Shown piece after piece: positions 20,062 through 29,784 of a stretch of DNA of 64,000 bases. Numbering within the stretch: position 1 is the first letter of the stretch; the number at the start of each line of letters is the position of its first letter. A program made the translations under genes and the position numbers. The stretch spans positions 62,001 through 126,000 of the forward strand of contig AP024629.1 of NCBI GenBank assembly GCA_019670725.1, read 5' to 3'. Origin of the DNA: Alphaproteobacteria bacterium SO-S41 (GTDB taxonomy: Bacteria > Pseudomonadota > Alphaproteobacteria > Micropepsales > Micropepsaceae). The notes under the pieces were generated by a model. It saw nothing but the letters and a program-made list of their open reading frames with translations. It did not search any database and had not been told where the DNA came from.

Positions 20062-20382
20062 TCAGACCGGCGGGACGCAGGCTGCCGCCGGCAGCAGCGC
20101 CATGAGCTCGGCCAGCGGCGCGTTGATCGCGAGATAGATGAAGAAGGCGAAGAGCCAGGCGAGGCCAAGGCCGGCATTTAGCCAGCGATTGGCGAGGAAC
20201 AACGGCAGGACAGCCGGCACCGCCGCGATGACCGCCAGCATGACATGGCGGGCAGAGAAGACGCCGGTGCAGTCGGCAATCTCGACGGCGGTCCTAATGA
20301 AGCCGATGACCAGCAGGCCCGAGACGAGGACGGGGATGACCTGCAACCAGCCGCCCCGGCCGAAGCCATAATGGCCCATCAC
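20062..20382 (-). CDS. Small membrane protein of unknown function
   Basis: This 106-residue protein has three hydrophobic segments (WLQVIPVLVSGLLVIGFI, LAVIAAVPAVLPLFLA and GLGLAWLFAFFIYLAIN). Two adjacent ATG codons open it; either could be used. It is convergent with the preceding small membrane gene, with no bases between the stops, and divergent from glnD. No family recognised. Confidence 0.5.
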   Translation of the reverse strand: MMGHYGFGRGGWLQVIPVLVSGLLVIGFIRTAVEIADCTGVFSARHVMLAVIAAVPAVLPLFLANRWLNAGLGLAWLFAFFIYLAINAPLAELMALLPAAACVPPV

Positions 20383-20442
20383 GCGTTCTCCCTTGAGGAA
20401 GGATTGGGTTTACCCGTCCGAAGCGACTATCTTAAGCGCAAC

Positions 20443-23235
20443 ATGAACCTGCCCGCCGCCCTCACCCCGGATACCGACACCCTGCCAATCGACGGCACGG
20501 CGCTGCGCGTCACGCTGACCGCCGCCGCCCATGCCGCGAAGGACCGCGACGCACTGCGCCGCGAGGCGGTCGGTATCTTGAAATGGACCCTCAGTGAGGC
20601 GCGCGATGCGGTGCGCGTTAGACTGGAGGCGGGGACGTCGGGCCTGGAAGCAGCGCGGCTGCTCGCCCACGCGCAGGACACGATCATCGGCGCGCTCTAC
20701 GATTTCACGGTCAAGCACGTCTATTACGCGCAGAACCCCTCGACCTCGGAACGCATCGCGGTGGTCGCGACCGGCGGCTATGGCCGCGGCACGCTGGCGC
20801 CGGGCTCGGACATCGATCTGCTGTTCGTGCTGCCCTACAAGCAGACCGCCTGGGGCGAGAGCGTGACGGAGTTCATGCTCTATGCCCTCTGGGATCTCGG
20901 GCTGAAGGTCGGGCACGCCACGCGCTCGATCGACGAGTGCATCCGCCTCGCGCGCGCCGACATGACGATCCGCACCTCCGTGCTCGAGGCGCGCTATCTG
21001 TGGGGCGACCGGGCGCTGTTCGATCAGCTGAAAGCCCGCTTCGACAAGGAGATCGTCGGAAACGGGGCGCTGGATTTCGTCGATGCGAAGCTGGCGGAAC
21101 GCGATACGCGGCACCGCAAGGCCGGCGAAAGCCGCTATCTCGTCGAGCCGAACGTCAAGGAGAGCAAGGGGGGCCTGCGCGACCTCAACACGCTCTTCTG
21201 GATCGCCAAGTATATCTACCGCGTCGAGGATACCGCCGAACTGGTCGGCAAGGGCGTTTTCACGCAGGACGAGTTCGAGAGCTTCGCGCGGGCCGAGGAT
21301 TTCCTCTGGACTGTGCGCTGCCATCTCCACTTCCTGACCGGGCGGCCGGAAGACCGCCTCAGCTTCGACGTCCAGCGCGAGATGGCGTCGCGCATGGGCT
21401 ACGGCACCGATGGCAACCACGCCATCGAGCGCTTCATGAAGGACTACTTCCTGACGGCGAAGGAGGTGGGTGATCTCACGCGCATCTTCTGCGCGGTGCT
21501 GGAGGACCAGCACAAGACCAAGGCGCCGGGCTTCGGCCGCCTGCTCGGCTTCGGCAGCCGCAAGCAGGTCGTGGCGCCCGGCTTCTATGTCGAGGGCGGG
21601 CGGCTGCATATCGAGGGGCCGGATGTCTTCACCCGCGATCCCGTCAACCTGCTGCGCCTCTTCCAGCTGGCGGACGCCAAGAACGTCCATATCCATCCCG
21701 ACGCGCTGAAGGCGGTGACGCGGGCGCTGCACCTGATCGACGATGCGCTACGGGCTAATCCAGAAGCCAATCGCCTGTTCCTGGAGGTGCTGTCCTCGCG
21801 CACCGATCCCGAACCCGAACTGCGCTGGATGAACGAAAGCGGCGTCTTCGGGAAGTTCGTGCCGGTGTTCGGCCGCATCGTCGCGCTGATGCAGTTCAAC
21901 ATGTACCACCACTACACGGTGGATGAGCACCTGATCCGCGCCATCGGCAATGTCTCGAAGATCGAGCGCGGCGTGCTCAAGACCGAGCATCCGCTCGCCG
22001 CGCAGATCATCCACAAGATCAAGCAGCGCGAGGCGCTGTATGTCGCGATGCTCCTCCACGACATCGCCAAGGGCACCGAGCGCGACCATTCCGAGGAGGG
22101 CGAAGAGATCGCCCGCGAGCTGGGGCCGCGGCTTGGCCTCAGCGCCGGCGATACCGAGACGGTCGCCTGGCTGGTGCGCAACCATCTGATCATGAGCGAC
22201 GTCGCGCAGAAGCGCGATCTCTCCGACCCCAAGACGATCGAGGATTTTGTCGCGATCGTGCAGACGCCGGAGCGCCTGCGCCTGCTGCTGATCCTGACCG
22301 TCGCCGATATCCGCAGCGTCGGGCCCGGCGTCTTCAACGGCTGGAAGGGGCAGCTCCTGCGCGACCTCTACGCCGCCGCCGAGGAGCAGATGCTCGGCGG
22401 GCGGATCGAGGTGTCGCAGAGCGCCCGCGTGCGCGCGATGCGCGACAAGCTCGGCGCCGAGCTGAAGGACTGGCCGGAGGCGGATCGCGAGCGGGCGCTC
22501 GGCCGCCACTACGCCTCGTACTGGCTGACGCTGAACCCCGACATGCATGCCCGCCAGGCCCGTTTCATGCGCGAGGCCGATGCGCGCGGCGAGATCCTGG
22601 CGCTGGAGGCGCGGGCCGATCCGTTCCGCGCGGTCACCGAAATCACCGTCTATACCGGCGACCATCCCGGCCTCTTCCAGCGCCTCGCCGGCGGCTTCGC
22701 GGTCGCGGGCGCCTCGGTGGTCGACGCCAAGGTCTTCACCACGACCGACGGCATGGCGCTCGACGTCTTCTGGGTCCAGGACCATGAGGGCCACGATTTC
22801 GACATGAGCCGCGTCGCACGGCTGAAGGACACGTTGGTCAAGACGCTGAAGGGCGAGATCCTGGCCCGCAAGCAGATCGACGCGCGACGGATCAAGAGCC
22901 GCGAAGAGGCCTTCGCGGTCGCGCCCCAGGTCATCTTCGACAACCAGGCATCGAACGTCTGCACGGTCGTCGAGATCGTCGCCCGCGACCGGCCGAACCT
23001 GCTGCACGACCTGACCCGCGCGCTCTATCTCTCGCAGCTTTCGATCCACTCGGCGGTCATCGCCACCTATGGCGAGCAGGCGGTCGACGTCTTCTACGTC
23101 AAGGACCTGTTCGGCCATAAGCTGACCCATGACGGCAAGATCGCCGCCGTCGAACGCGAGCTGCTGGTTGCGATGGGCGGCGACAGCGTCCGGCCCACCC
23201 GGCCGGTAAAGCCGGCAGCGTCACAGCGCCCCTAA
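20443..23235 (+). CDS. glnD: Bifunctional PII uridylyltransferase/uridylyl-removing enzyme
   Basis: This 930-residue nitrogen sensor uridylylates PII (GlnB/GlnK) under nitrogen limitation and deuridylylates it when glutamine is high. The nucleotidyltransferase motif VVATGGYGRGTLAPGSDIDL (G-x-G-R and D-x-D) is near residue 108. The HD phosphohydrolase motif LLHDIAKG is near 538. Two ACT domains for glutamine sensing start near 730 (ITVYTGDHPGLFQRLAGG) and 840 (EIVARDRPNLLHDLTRAL). The start at MNLPAALTP is chosen because the upstream open frame runs antisense through the divergent membrane gene. Length is standard for alphaproteobacteria. Confidence 0.97.
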   Translation: MNLPAALTPDTDTLPIDGTALRVTLTAAAHAAKDRDALRREAVGILKWTLSEARDAVRVRLEAGTSGLEAARLLAHAQDTIIGALYDFTVKHVYYAQNPSTSERIAVVATGGYGRGTLAPGSDIDLLFVLPYKQTAWGESVTEFMLYALWDLGLKVGHATRSIDECIRLARADMTIRTSVLEARYLWGDRALFDQLKARFDKEIVGNGALDFVDAKLAERDTRHRKAGESRYLVEPNVKESKGGLRDLNTLFWIAKYIYRVEDTAELVGKGVFTQDEFESFARAEDFLWTVRCHLHFLTGRPEDRLSFDVQREMASRMGYGTDGNHAIERFMKDYFLTAKEVGDLTRIFCAVLEDQHKTKAPGFGRLLGFGSRKQVVAPGFYVEGGRLHIEGPDVFTRDPVNLLRLFQLADAKNVHIHPDALKAVTRALHLIDDALRANPEANRLFLEVLSSRTDPEPELRWMNESGVFGKFVPVFGRIVALMQFNMYHHYTVDEHLIRAIGNVSKIERGVLKTEHPLAAQIIHKIKQREALYVAMLLHDIAKGTERDHSEEGEEIARELGPRLGLSAGDTETVAWLVRNHLIMSDVAQKRDLSDPKTIEDFVAIVQTPERLRLLLILTVADIRSVGPGVFNGWKGQLLRDLYAAAEEQMLGGRIEVSQSARVRAMRDKLGAELKDWPEADRERALGRHYASYWLTLNPDMHARQARFMREADARGEILALEARADPFRAVTEITVYTGDHPGLFQRLAGGFAVAGASVVDAKVFTTTDGMALDVFWVQDHEGHDFDMSRVARLKDTLVKTLKGEILARKQIDARRIKSREEAFAVAPQVIFDNQASNVCTVVEIVARDRPNLLHDLTRALYLSQLSIHSAVIATYGEQAVDVFYVKDLFGHKLTHDGKIAAVERELLVAMGGDSVRPTRPVKPAASQRP

Positions 23236-23241
23236 CTCAAC

Positions 23242-23320
23242 TGTCATGCCCGCGCAGGCGGCATCCATGCGCCGGGCTCCGCGCTCGATGAGGTGGATTC
23301 CCGCCTGCGCGGGAATGACA
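23242..23320. repeat. REP-like inverted pair (family 1, diverged)
   Basis: TGTCATGCCCGCGCAGGCGG at 23242 is mirrored by CCGCCTGCGCGGGAATGACA ending at 23320. The arms carry small differences (a lost G, GGAAT for GGCAT) and a spacer of about 28 bases. It lies six bases after the glnD stop and may form its terminator. Confidence 0.85.
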
Positions 23321-23410
23321 AAAGGGGCGGACCGTGGATGGTTCCCTTAACCGGACCGTGACAAAAGGAACGCTGGCGATTCGCCGTTTCTCCTCCTCTA
23401 GGTCGTTCGC

Positions 23411-25000
23411 ATGAGTCTTCTGCGGGGCGCGTTTACGGTCGGCGGCTGGACCCTGGTCAGCCGCGTGCTGGGCTTTGCCCGCGACATGGTGGTCGCGCGC
23501 GCCATCGGCATTTCCTGGGTCGCCGATGCCTGGGCGGTCGCATTCCGCTTTCCCAACCTTTTCCGCCGCCTGCTCGGCGAAGGCGCGATGAACTCCGCCT
23601 TCGTGCCGATGTACGCCAAGCGCCTGGAGGGCGAGGGCAAACCTGCCGCCGACCGGCTGGCGGAGGAAATCCAGAGCGTGATGCTGCCGATCCTGTTCGT
23701 GATCTCGGCCGTCGCCATGCTGACCATGCCGTGGATCATGATCGTCTACGCGCCCGGCTTCGTGGGTGAACCCGCGAAGCTGCAGCTCGCCACGACGATG
23801 ACGCAGATCGCGTTTCCCTACCTCATGTTCATGTCGATGGTCGCGCTCTATTCGGGTGTCCTGAACACCCATGGCCGCTTCGCCGCCGCCACCGCCGTGC
23901 AGAGCCTGCTCAATGTCACGCTGCTGATCGCGGTGCTCGTGGTCCAGCAGCTCTATCACCCGGCGCTGGAAGACCCGCTCTGGGGCCTGGCGCTCGCCTA
24001 TGGCTGCGCCGTCGCGGGCGCGGTGCAGTTTCTCTATCTCATCTTCGCGATGGCGCGGGCCGGCATCCGCCTGAACCTGCGCTGGCCGCGCCTCTCGCCC
24101 GACGCCCGGCGGATGTTCGCGCTGATGGTCCCGGGCATCATCGCGGGCGGGGTCAGCCAGATCTCGATCTTCATCTCGACGGTGATCGCGAGCCTTCAGG
24201 ATAACGGGCCGTCGATCCTCTATTATGCCGACCGGGTCTATCAGTTCCCGCTCAGCATCGTCGGCACCGCCATGGGCGTGGTGCTGCTGCCCACCCTGGC
24301 GCGGCACCTGCGCGGCGGGCGCGAGGACCTCGCGCTCTATTGGCAGAATCGCGGCATCGAACTCGCCATGCTGCTGACCCTGCCGGCCGCGGTGGCGCTG
24401 GTCATCATCTCGACGCCGGTCTGCATCGCGCTGTTCGAGGGCGGCGCGTTCGGCCGCGACGCCTCGACCGCGGTCGGCCAGATCCTGGTCGTCTTCGGCC
24501 TCGGCCTGCCCGCCTTCATCCTGAACAAGGTCCAGGCGCCCGCCTTCTTCGCCCGCGAGGATACGGCGACACCGATGCGCTATGCCGTGTTCACGCTGGC
24601 GATCGACCTGGTGCTGGCGGTCGGCCTCTTCTTCGTCTTCGGCCTGGTCGGCATCGCGATCGGCACGGTGGTCGCGGCGTGGATCAATTGCGGCCTGCTC
24701 GCCTGGACGCTGCGCGCGCGCGGGCTCTACAGGATGGACGCCCGCACGCTCGACCGGCTCTGGCGGATCGCTGCGGCGAGCGTGGTAATGGGCGTCGCGC
24801 TCGTTGCCCTGCGCTTCGGGCTCGATCCCTGGTTCGACGGCGGCACCGGCAAGAAGTTCGCCGCGCTGGCCCTACTCTGCTTCGGCGGCCTCGGCGTCTA
24901 TGTCGTCGCAGCCTTCGCGCTGAAAGCGACGTCGGCCGGGGAACTGAAGGAACAGTTCGCGCGGGAGCGGGCAGTGCCGGCAGCCGAGACCAAGCCGTAA
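23411..25000 (+). CDS. murJ: Lipid II flippase MurJ (MviN)
   Basis: This 529-residue MOP-superfamily protein has about 14 membrane segments and flips lipid II across the inner membrane during wall synthesis. Diagnostic stretches are TLVSRVLGFARDMVVARAIG near residue 15, ADAWAVAFRFPNLFRRLLGE and EGAMNSAFVPMY (with the essential arginines and the G-E-G-A motif), plus YADRVYQFPLSIVGTAMGVV near 277. It sits next to glnD, an order seen in other alphaproteobacteria. No overlap with glnD; the REP pair separates them. Confidence 0.96.
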   Translation: MSLLRGAFTVGGWTLVSRVLGFARDMVVARAIGISWVADAWAVAFRFPNLFRRLLGEGAMNSAFVPMYAKRLEGEGKPAADRLAEEIQSVMLPILFVISAVAMLTMPWIMIVYAPGFVGEPAKLQLATTMTQIAFPYLMFMSMVALYSGVLNTHGRFAAATAVQSLLNVTLLIAVLVVQQLYHPALEDPLWGLALAYGCAVAGAVQFLYLIFAMARAGIRLNLRWPRLSPDARRMFALMVPGIIAGGVSQISIFISTVIASLQDNGPSILYYADRVYQFPLSIVGTAMGVVLLPTLARHLRGGREDLALYWQNRGIELAMLLTLPAAVALVIISTPVCIALFEGGAFGRDASTAVGQILVVFGLGLPAFILNKVQAPAFFAREDTATPMRYAVFTLAIDLVLAVGLFFVFGLVGIAIGTVVAAWINCGLLAWTLRARGLYRMDARTLDRLWRIAAASVVMGVALVALRFGLDPWFDGGTGKKFAALALLCFGGLGVYVVAAFALKATSAGELKEQFARERAVPAAETKP

Positions 25001-25011
25001 GGCAAAACGGA

Positions 25012-25518
25012 GTGGGCACGCAGAATCTTCCCTTTCTTGCTCGCTACTCCGGCCAGACGACAGGCGAACTCCTCGCACTTGAGGGGCAGTTCCGCACCGA
25101 TTCCCTCATTCTCGCTTTTGAGGCGGCCCTTCATCAGAAGTTCGAACGCTCGGGAGCACACTCGTTAAGCGATGAGGAGAAGGTCCTCCTCGCGGTCGAA
25201 GCGCTCGAGCGTGAGGTCAACAATGGCGGCTACCACCAGTTCTTCCTGAACACTGGATGCATCTTCGTACCCCGCATCGTCGCTGACCTCGAACGCCTAG
25301 GCGCCGACAAGGCCGCGCGTATCACCTGCGAGGCGATCGCGCTCCTGAATGTCGAGGATGGCAGCGAGGTTGATGCTTATCTAAGAGCGCTGGACGAAAC
25401 GGAGCCCGAACGGTTCAGCGCCTGCGACAGCGCGTACCAGGCCGAGGCCGGCGATCTCTCTGCACTCCTGATGTCCTTCATCAGAAAGACGGAGTCTCGG
25501 TTCAACTTGACGGCTTAA
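25012..25518 (+). CDS. DMP19-family protein (DUF4375)
   Basis: This 168-residue protein starts at GTG, eleven bases after murJ, behind a purine-rich stretch. The central LAVEALEREVNNGGYHQFFLN motif is the hallmark of the DMP19 group; Neisseria DMP19 is a DNA-mimic protein that blocks a repressor. The sequence is rich in Glu and Asp (net acidic), which fits a DNA-mimic idea but does not prove it. Codon use is less GC-biased than murJ and trpS on either side, suggesting recent arrival. What it binds here is unknown. Confidence 0.7.
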   Translation: MGTQNLPFLARYSGQTTGELLALEGQFRTDSLILAFEAALHQKFERSGAHSLSDEEKVLLAVEALEREVNNGGYHQFFLNTGCIFVPRIVADLERLGADKAARITCEAIALLNVEDGSEVDAYLRALDETEPERFSACDSAYQAEAGDLSALLMSFIRKTESRFNLTA

Positions 25519-25732
25519 TCTCCAACACAGCACCCGGGATGACAGGGCGGCAGCGCCTGAGTATAACCCCCTGCATGATCAGCGGCCGCGACCTCCTGTT
25601 GGCGATGACCGCTCCGGCGACGGGGCGATGGCGGCGTTAGTGCGCCTGCGCTGACCCATCTTTTCCCCGCTTGAATGACGAAGGCGCCTCGGCCATAGAG
25701 CGCGCCCGTCCCTTCCAACAGGACCATTTCCC

Positions 25733-26776
25733 GTGACCGACCAGGCCGTCCAAACGCCCGTTTCCTCGAACCCCGCCGGGCATCCCGAGCGCGTCTTTTC
25801 CGGCGTGCAACCGACCGGCAATCTCCATCTCGGCAATTACCTGGGCGCCATCCGCAACTGGCTGCCGATGCAGGACGAGAAGCCCTGCATCTTCTGCGTC
25901 GTCGACCTGCACGCGATCACCGCGGGCTTCGAGCCCGACCTCGCCGACAAGACGCGCGAGATCGCGGCCGCCTATATCGCGGCGGGGATCGACCCCGAGA
26001 AATCCATCGTCTTCGCCCAGTCACGGGTGCCGGCCCATGCCGAGCTTGCGTGGATTTTGAACTGCGTCGCGCGGATCGGCTGGCTGGACCGGATGACCCA
26101 GTTCAAGGAGAAGGCCGGCAAGAACAAGGAGCGCGTCAGCGTTGGGCTCTACGCCTATCCGGTGCTGATGGCGGCGGACATCCTCGCCTATCGCGGTACG
26201 CATGTGCCGGTGGGCGAGGACCAGAAGCAGCACCTCGAGCTCGCCCGCGACATCGCGCAGAAGTTCAACAACGATCTGAACGTCCCTGGCTTCTTCCCGC
26301 AGCCCGAGCCGATGATCCTTGGCCCGACACCGCGCGTGATGAGCCTGCGCGACGGCAAGGCGAAGATGTCGAAGTCGGACATGTCGGACTTGTCGCGCAT
26401 CAACCTGAAGGACAGCGACGAGGAGATCGCCGCGAAGATCCGCAAGGCGCGCACCGATCCCGAACCGATCGGCGGCACGCTGGAGGAGATCGACGCGCGG
26501 CCCGAGGCTTCGAACCTGATCGGCATCTATGCGGCGCTGTCGGGCAAGACCAAGGCCGAGGTGCTGGAGATCTATGACGGCGCGCAGTTCTCGACCTTCA
26601 AGGGCGAGCTCGCCGATCTCACCATCTCCGTCATCGGCCCGATCCGCGACCGGATGGCGGCGCTGCTGACCGACAAGGGCGAGATCGACCGGGTGCTGAA
26701 CCGCGGCGCGGAGCGGGCGGTGGAGATCGCCATGCCGATCCTGGCCGAGACCAAGAAGGCCGCCGGGTTCTTGTGA
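25733..26776 (+). CDS. trpS: Tryptophanyl-tRNA synthetase
   Basis: This 347-residue class Ic synthetase charges tRNA-Trp. The HIGH-type motif is [13 protein letters not shown] near residue 24, and the KMSKS motif is exact at about residue 208 (AKMSKSD). [20 protein letters not shown] is also typical. The start is GTG; the preceding 214 bases hold no recognisable gene or leader peptide. The murJ-trpS-usp order recurs in alphaproteobacteria. Confidence 0.97.
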   Translation: MTDQAVQTPVSSNPAGHPERVFSGVQPTGNLHLGNYLGAIRNWLPMQDEKPCIFCVVDLHAITAGFEPDLADKTREIAAAYIAAGIDPEKSIVFAQSRVPAHAELAWILNCVARIGWLDRMTQFKEKAGKNKERVSVGLYAYPVLMAADILAYRGTHVPVGEDQKQHLELARDIAQKFNNDLNVPGFFPQPEPMILGPTPRVMSLRDGKAKMSKSDMSDLSRINLKDSDEEIAAKIRKARTDPEPIGGTLEEIDARPEASNLIGIYAALSGKTKAEVLEIYDGAQFSTFKGELADLTISVIGPIRDRMAALLTDKGEIDRVLNRGAERAVEIAMPILAETKKAAGFL

Positions 26777-26807
26777 TCCGGCGCACACAAGGGCTAGGGT
26801 CGCTGAT

Positions 26808-27281
26808 ATGAGCGCGATCCGCCGCCGCAAATTCCTGGTCGTCGTCGACGAGACGCCGGAAAGCCGTCTCGCGATGCGCTATGCCGCGCGGCGCGCCGAG
26901 CATACGGGCGGGGTCGTCAGCCTCGCCCATATTATCGCCCCGCCGGATACCCAGCACTGGCGAGGCGTCGAGGAGCTGATGCGCGCCGAGGCCGAAGCCG
27001 AGGCGGAAGCGACGCTCTACGAAGCCGCGAAATTCGTCTTCGACCTCACCGGCCAGACCTCCGAAGTCGTGCTGCTGGAAGGCAAGAAGAAGGAGGCGCT
27101 GATCGGCCTCATCCGCGAGGACAAGGCGCTGAGCATCCTCGTGCTCGCCGCTGGGTCAGGCCGCGAGGGGCCGGGGCCGCTGGTCGCCGCCGCAGCCGCC
27201 GGCGCGACCGGCGGGTTCACCATCCCCTGCACCATCGTGCCCGGCGGCCTCACCGCCGATGAGATCGACGCGCTAGCGTAA
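26808..27281 (+). CDS. Universal stress protein family
   Basis: This 157-residue UspA-fold protein has FLVVVDETPESRLAMRYAARRA at the N-terminus, VSLAHIIAP, and a C-terminal ILVLAAGSGREGPGPLVA region. The canonical ATP loop G-2x-G-9x-G-(S/T) is not clearly preserved, so it may belong to the non-ATP-binding subtype. It lies 31 bases after trpS and is likely co-transcribed. It is convergent with the cyclase gene, with only three bases between stops. Confidence 0.8.
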   Translation: MSAIRRRKFLVVVDETPESRLAMRYAARRAEHTGGVVSLAHIIAPPDTQHWRGVEELMRAEAEAEAEATLYEAAKFVFDLTGQTSEVVLLEGKKKEALIGLIREDKALSILVLAAGSGREGPGPLVAAAAAGATGGFTIPCTIVPGGLTADEIDALA

Positions 27282-27284
27282 GCC

Positions 27285-28532
27285 TCAGGCCTCGTTCGCG
27301 GCGCCCGCGAGCATGAAGAGCTCCTTGGGTTCGCGCACCCCGCGCAGGCCGTGGAAGCCGAGCGAGACGACGTTCTCGGGGCCTGCAAGTTCGGCATAGG
27401 CGGCCGAAACCAGGATAGGCTGGCCCAGCAGCTTGGTCATCGCCTCGATGCGGAACGCCTCGTTCACGGCCGGGCCGATCAGCGTGAAGTCGAGCCGCGC
27501 GCGGCTGCCGACATTGCCGAAGGTGATCTCGCCCGCATGAAGCGCGAAGCCGGCGCGGAGCGGCCAGACGTTTTCCGGCAGGTCCCCCGGGCCCAGCGCC
27601 GCCAGCGCATCGGCGGCCTGACGCACGGCAGCGGCGGCGCGCCAGGCGAGCGCCCGGCTATCGCTCTCGTCGCTGCCTTCGGGGATGGGGAAGACCGCGA
27701 GAATGCCGTCGGCGATCATCTTCACGATGTCGCCGCCCGCCTTGATCACCGGCTCGGACACCGCGTCGTAATAGGTCGAGAGCGCCGAGAAGACGTCGTC
27801 GGCATTGTGCGTGTCCGTCAGCCGCGTGAAGCCGCGCATGTCGACCGCGAGGACGATGGCGTGGATCGCCGCGCCCCGGACCCGGCGGACATCGCCGCTG
27901 ACGACGCGCGGCGCGGCATAGGTGCCGAGATAGGTCTCCAGCACCTGATCTGCGAGCTGGCGGGTGTGCTCGATCTCAATGCGTTGCCGGAGCTGGGGCA
28001 TCAGCGTTTCGATGAAGGCGAGCTGGTCGGCGCGGAAGCCCTCCGGCTTGTCGGAGGCGAAGGCGATGAACTGGCGCGTGCCGTCGGAAAAGAGCAGCGG
28101 CAGCGCCAGGTAATCGGTCATCCCGTCGGCCGCGAGCTCCTCCAGCACCGGAAAGTCGAGCTGGGCGAGCGGGCCGGCGAGATGGCGGCGCAGCGCCTCC
28201 GCCCCGTCGGCGATGACGCGGATGGGGCTCGCCAGATAGACATTGCCGACCACGGGCACATAGCGGCGATCGACCTGCTCGCCGCCGCGGACGCGGTGCC
28301 AGTTGTACTGCCGGCCGATGAATTCGGGATGGTAGTCGCGGAGCGCGCAGGCGATCCGCGCGACCGGCACGTCCGCCGCCGTCAGGCGCAGTCCCAGTCC
28401 GGCGATGAGATCGAGCAAAGTGGTGCGGTGGCCGCCGTGATCGGAGAGCCAGGCCTGGATCTGGCCGCGGGCGCGGGCGACCATCGGCCCCCGGGCGCGC
28501 AGCGAGACAGGAATGTCCTCGATCAAAGCCAT
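27285..28532 (-). CDS. Class III adenylate/guanylate cyclase with N-terminal sensory region
   Basis: This 415-residue protein has an N-terminal half (about 1-205) that looks like a degenerate GAF-type sensor (LALPLLFSDGTRQFIAFASD). The catalytic domain follows: VLAVDMRGFTRLTD carries the first metal Asp, GGDIVKMIADGILAVFP the base-binding Lys and second metal Asp, and FGNVGSRARLDFTLIGPAVNEAFRIE the Asp and Asn/Arg for specificity and transition-state binding. The usual I-G-D-G reads I-A-D-G here. All catalytic residues appear present, so cAMP synthesis is likely. The ATG at 28532 is preferred to a TTG three codons earlier. Confidence 0.88.
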   Translation of the reverse strand: MALIEDIPVSLRARGPMVARARGQIQAWLSDHGGHRTTLLDLIAGLGLRLTAADVPVARIACALRDYHPEFIGRQYNWHRVRGGEQVDRRYVPVVGNVYLASPIRVIADGAEALRRHLAGPLAQLDFPVLEELAADGMTDYLALPLLFSDGTRQFIAFASDKPEGFRADQLAFIETLMPQLRQRIEIEHTRQLADQVLETYLGTYAAPRVVSGDVRRVRGAAIHAIVLAVDMRGFTRLTDTHNADDVFSALSTYYDAVSEPVIKAGGDIVKMIADGILAVFPIPEGSDESDSRALAWRAAAAVRQAADALAALGPGDLPENVWPLRAGFALHAGEITFGNVGSRARLDFTLIGPAVNEAFRIEAMTKLLGQPILVSAAYAELAGPENVVSLGFHGLRGVREPKELFMLAGAANEA

Positions 28533-28610
28533 GTCAGCCAAATGGTTGTTTCGCGGGGGCGAGACGCCCCATATAGGACGCAGAGCTTAGCCTAACCAGA
28601 AGCGCCCGCC

Positions 28611-29183
28611 ATGTTCATCCAGACCGAACCGACGCCCAACCCGTCTACCTTAAAATTCCTGCCCGGCCGCGATGTCGCAGGCGAGGGTGCGCTTTACGAC
28701 TTTCCGGATACCGCCGCCGGGCAGCGCTCACCGCTCGCCCGCGCGCTGTTCGAGGTCGAGGGCGTCGGGCGCGTCTTCTTCGGCGCCGACTTCGTCGCGG
28801 TGACCAAGACTGAGGGGGAGTGGCAGCACCTGAAGCCCGCGATCCTCGGCGCGATCATGGAGCACTACCAGTTCGAGCGGCCGCTGATGGATGATGGTCC
28901 GTCCGCCGAGGACGCGGACGCGACACTCGGCAAGACCGACCCCGAGGATGACGATGTCGTGGAGCAGATCCTGGAGCTGATCGAGACCCGCGTCCGCCCC
29001 GCCGTCGCGCAGGACGGCGGCGACATCGTGTTCCGCGGCTTCGACAGCGGCTCGGGCACCGTCTATCTCAACATGCGCGGCGCATGCTCGGGCTGCCCCT
29101 CCTCAGCGGCGACGCTGAAGGGCGGGATCGAGAAGATGCTGAAGCACTATATTCCCGAAGTCATGACCGTGGAGCAGGTCTAA
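28611..29183 (+). CDS. NifU-family Fe-S cluster carrier (NfuA-like)
   Basis: This 190-residue scaffold/carrier has an N-terminal Nfu_N domain ([17 protein letters not shown] from residue 3) and a C-terminal NifU domain with the cluster-binding CSGCPSS (residues about 161-167) inside [20 protein letters not shown]. It supplies 4Fe-4S clusters to target enzymes; MiaB, encoded 3.3 kb downstream, is a plausible client. It begins a run of closely spaced genes on the plus strand (four bases to the nitroreductase-family gene). Confidence 0.93.
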   Translation: MFIQTEPTPNPSTLKFLPGRDVAGEGALYDFPDTAAGQRSPLARALFEVEGVGRVFFGADFVAVTKTEGEWQHLKPAILGAIMEHYQFERPLMDDGPSAEDADATLGKTDPEDDDVVEQILELIETRVRPAVAQDGGDIVFRGFDSGSGTVYLNMRGACSGCPSSAATLKGGIEKMLKHYIPEVMTVEQV

Positions 29184-29187
29184 CCCT

Positions 29188-29781
29188 ATGACGCATCAGC
29201 CGCTGCCCGACGCTTCGCTCGACCAGCTCTTTCGCGCCGCGCGGACCCAGAATGCGTGGACCGATGCGCCGGTGTCGGAGACGCTGATCCGGGCGATCTA
29301 CGACCTGATGCGGATGGGGCCGACATCGGCGAATTGCAGCCCGGCGCGCTTCGTCTTCGTGACAAGCGAAGAGGGTAAGGCGAAGCTCTCGCCGTTCCTG
29401 TCGGCGGGCAACCGCGCCAAGACGATGAAGGCCCCGGCCATCGCGATCATCGGCCACGACATGAAGTTCTACGACGAGATCCCGCGCCTCTTCCCGCATG
29501 CGCCGGGCGCGCGCGAGTGGTTCACCGCCCCCGCCGTCGCCGAGGCCACCGCGTTTCGCAACGGGTCGCTGCAGGGCGCCTATTTCATGCTGGCGGCGCG
29601 CGCGCTCGGGCTCGATTGCGGCCCGATGTCGGGCTTCGACCAGGCGGGCGTCGATGCGGCGTTCTTCTCAGGGACCGACATCAAGTCGAACTTCATCTGC
29701 TCGATCGGCATCGGCGACCCCGCGGCGATCTTCGAGCGCTCGCCGCGCCTTGCCTTCGAAGAAGCCTGCAAGATCGTCTGA
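29188..29781 (+). CDS. Nitroreductase-family protein, malonic semialdehyde reductase (RutE) type
   Basis: This 197-residue flavin enzyme has [42 protein letters not shown] and a C-terminal [14 protein letters not shown], which match the RutE/HadB group rather than classical NfsB. RutE reduces malonic semialdehyde in pyrimidine degradation, but no other rut gene is present, so the physiological substrate is uncertain. It sits between the Nfu-type carrier and tsaB with gaps of four and three bases and is presumably in their operon. Confidence 0.85.
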   Translation: MTHQPLPDASLDQLFRAARTQNAWTDAPVSETLIRAIYDLMRMGPTSANCSPARFVFVTSEEGKAKLSPFLSAGNRAKTMKAPAIAIIGHDMKFYDEIPRLFPHAPGAREWFTAPAVAEATAFRNGSLQGAYFMLAARALGLDCGPMSGFDQAGVDAAFFSGTDIKSNFICSIGIGDPAAIFERSPRLAFEEACKIV

Positions 29782-29784
29782 GCC

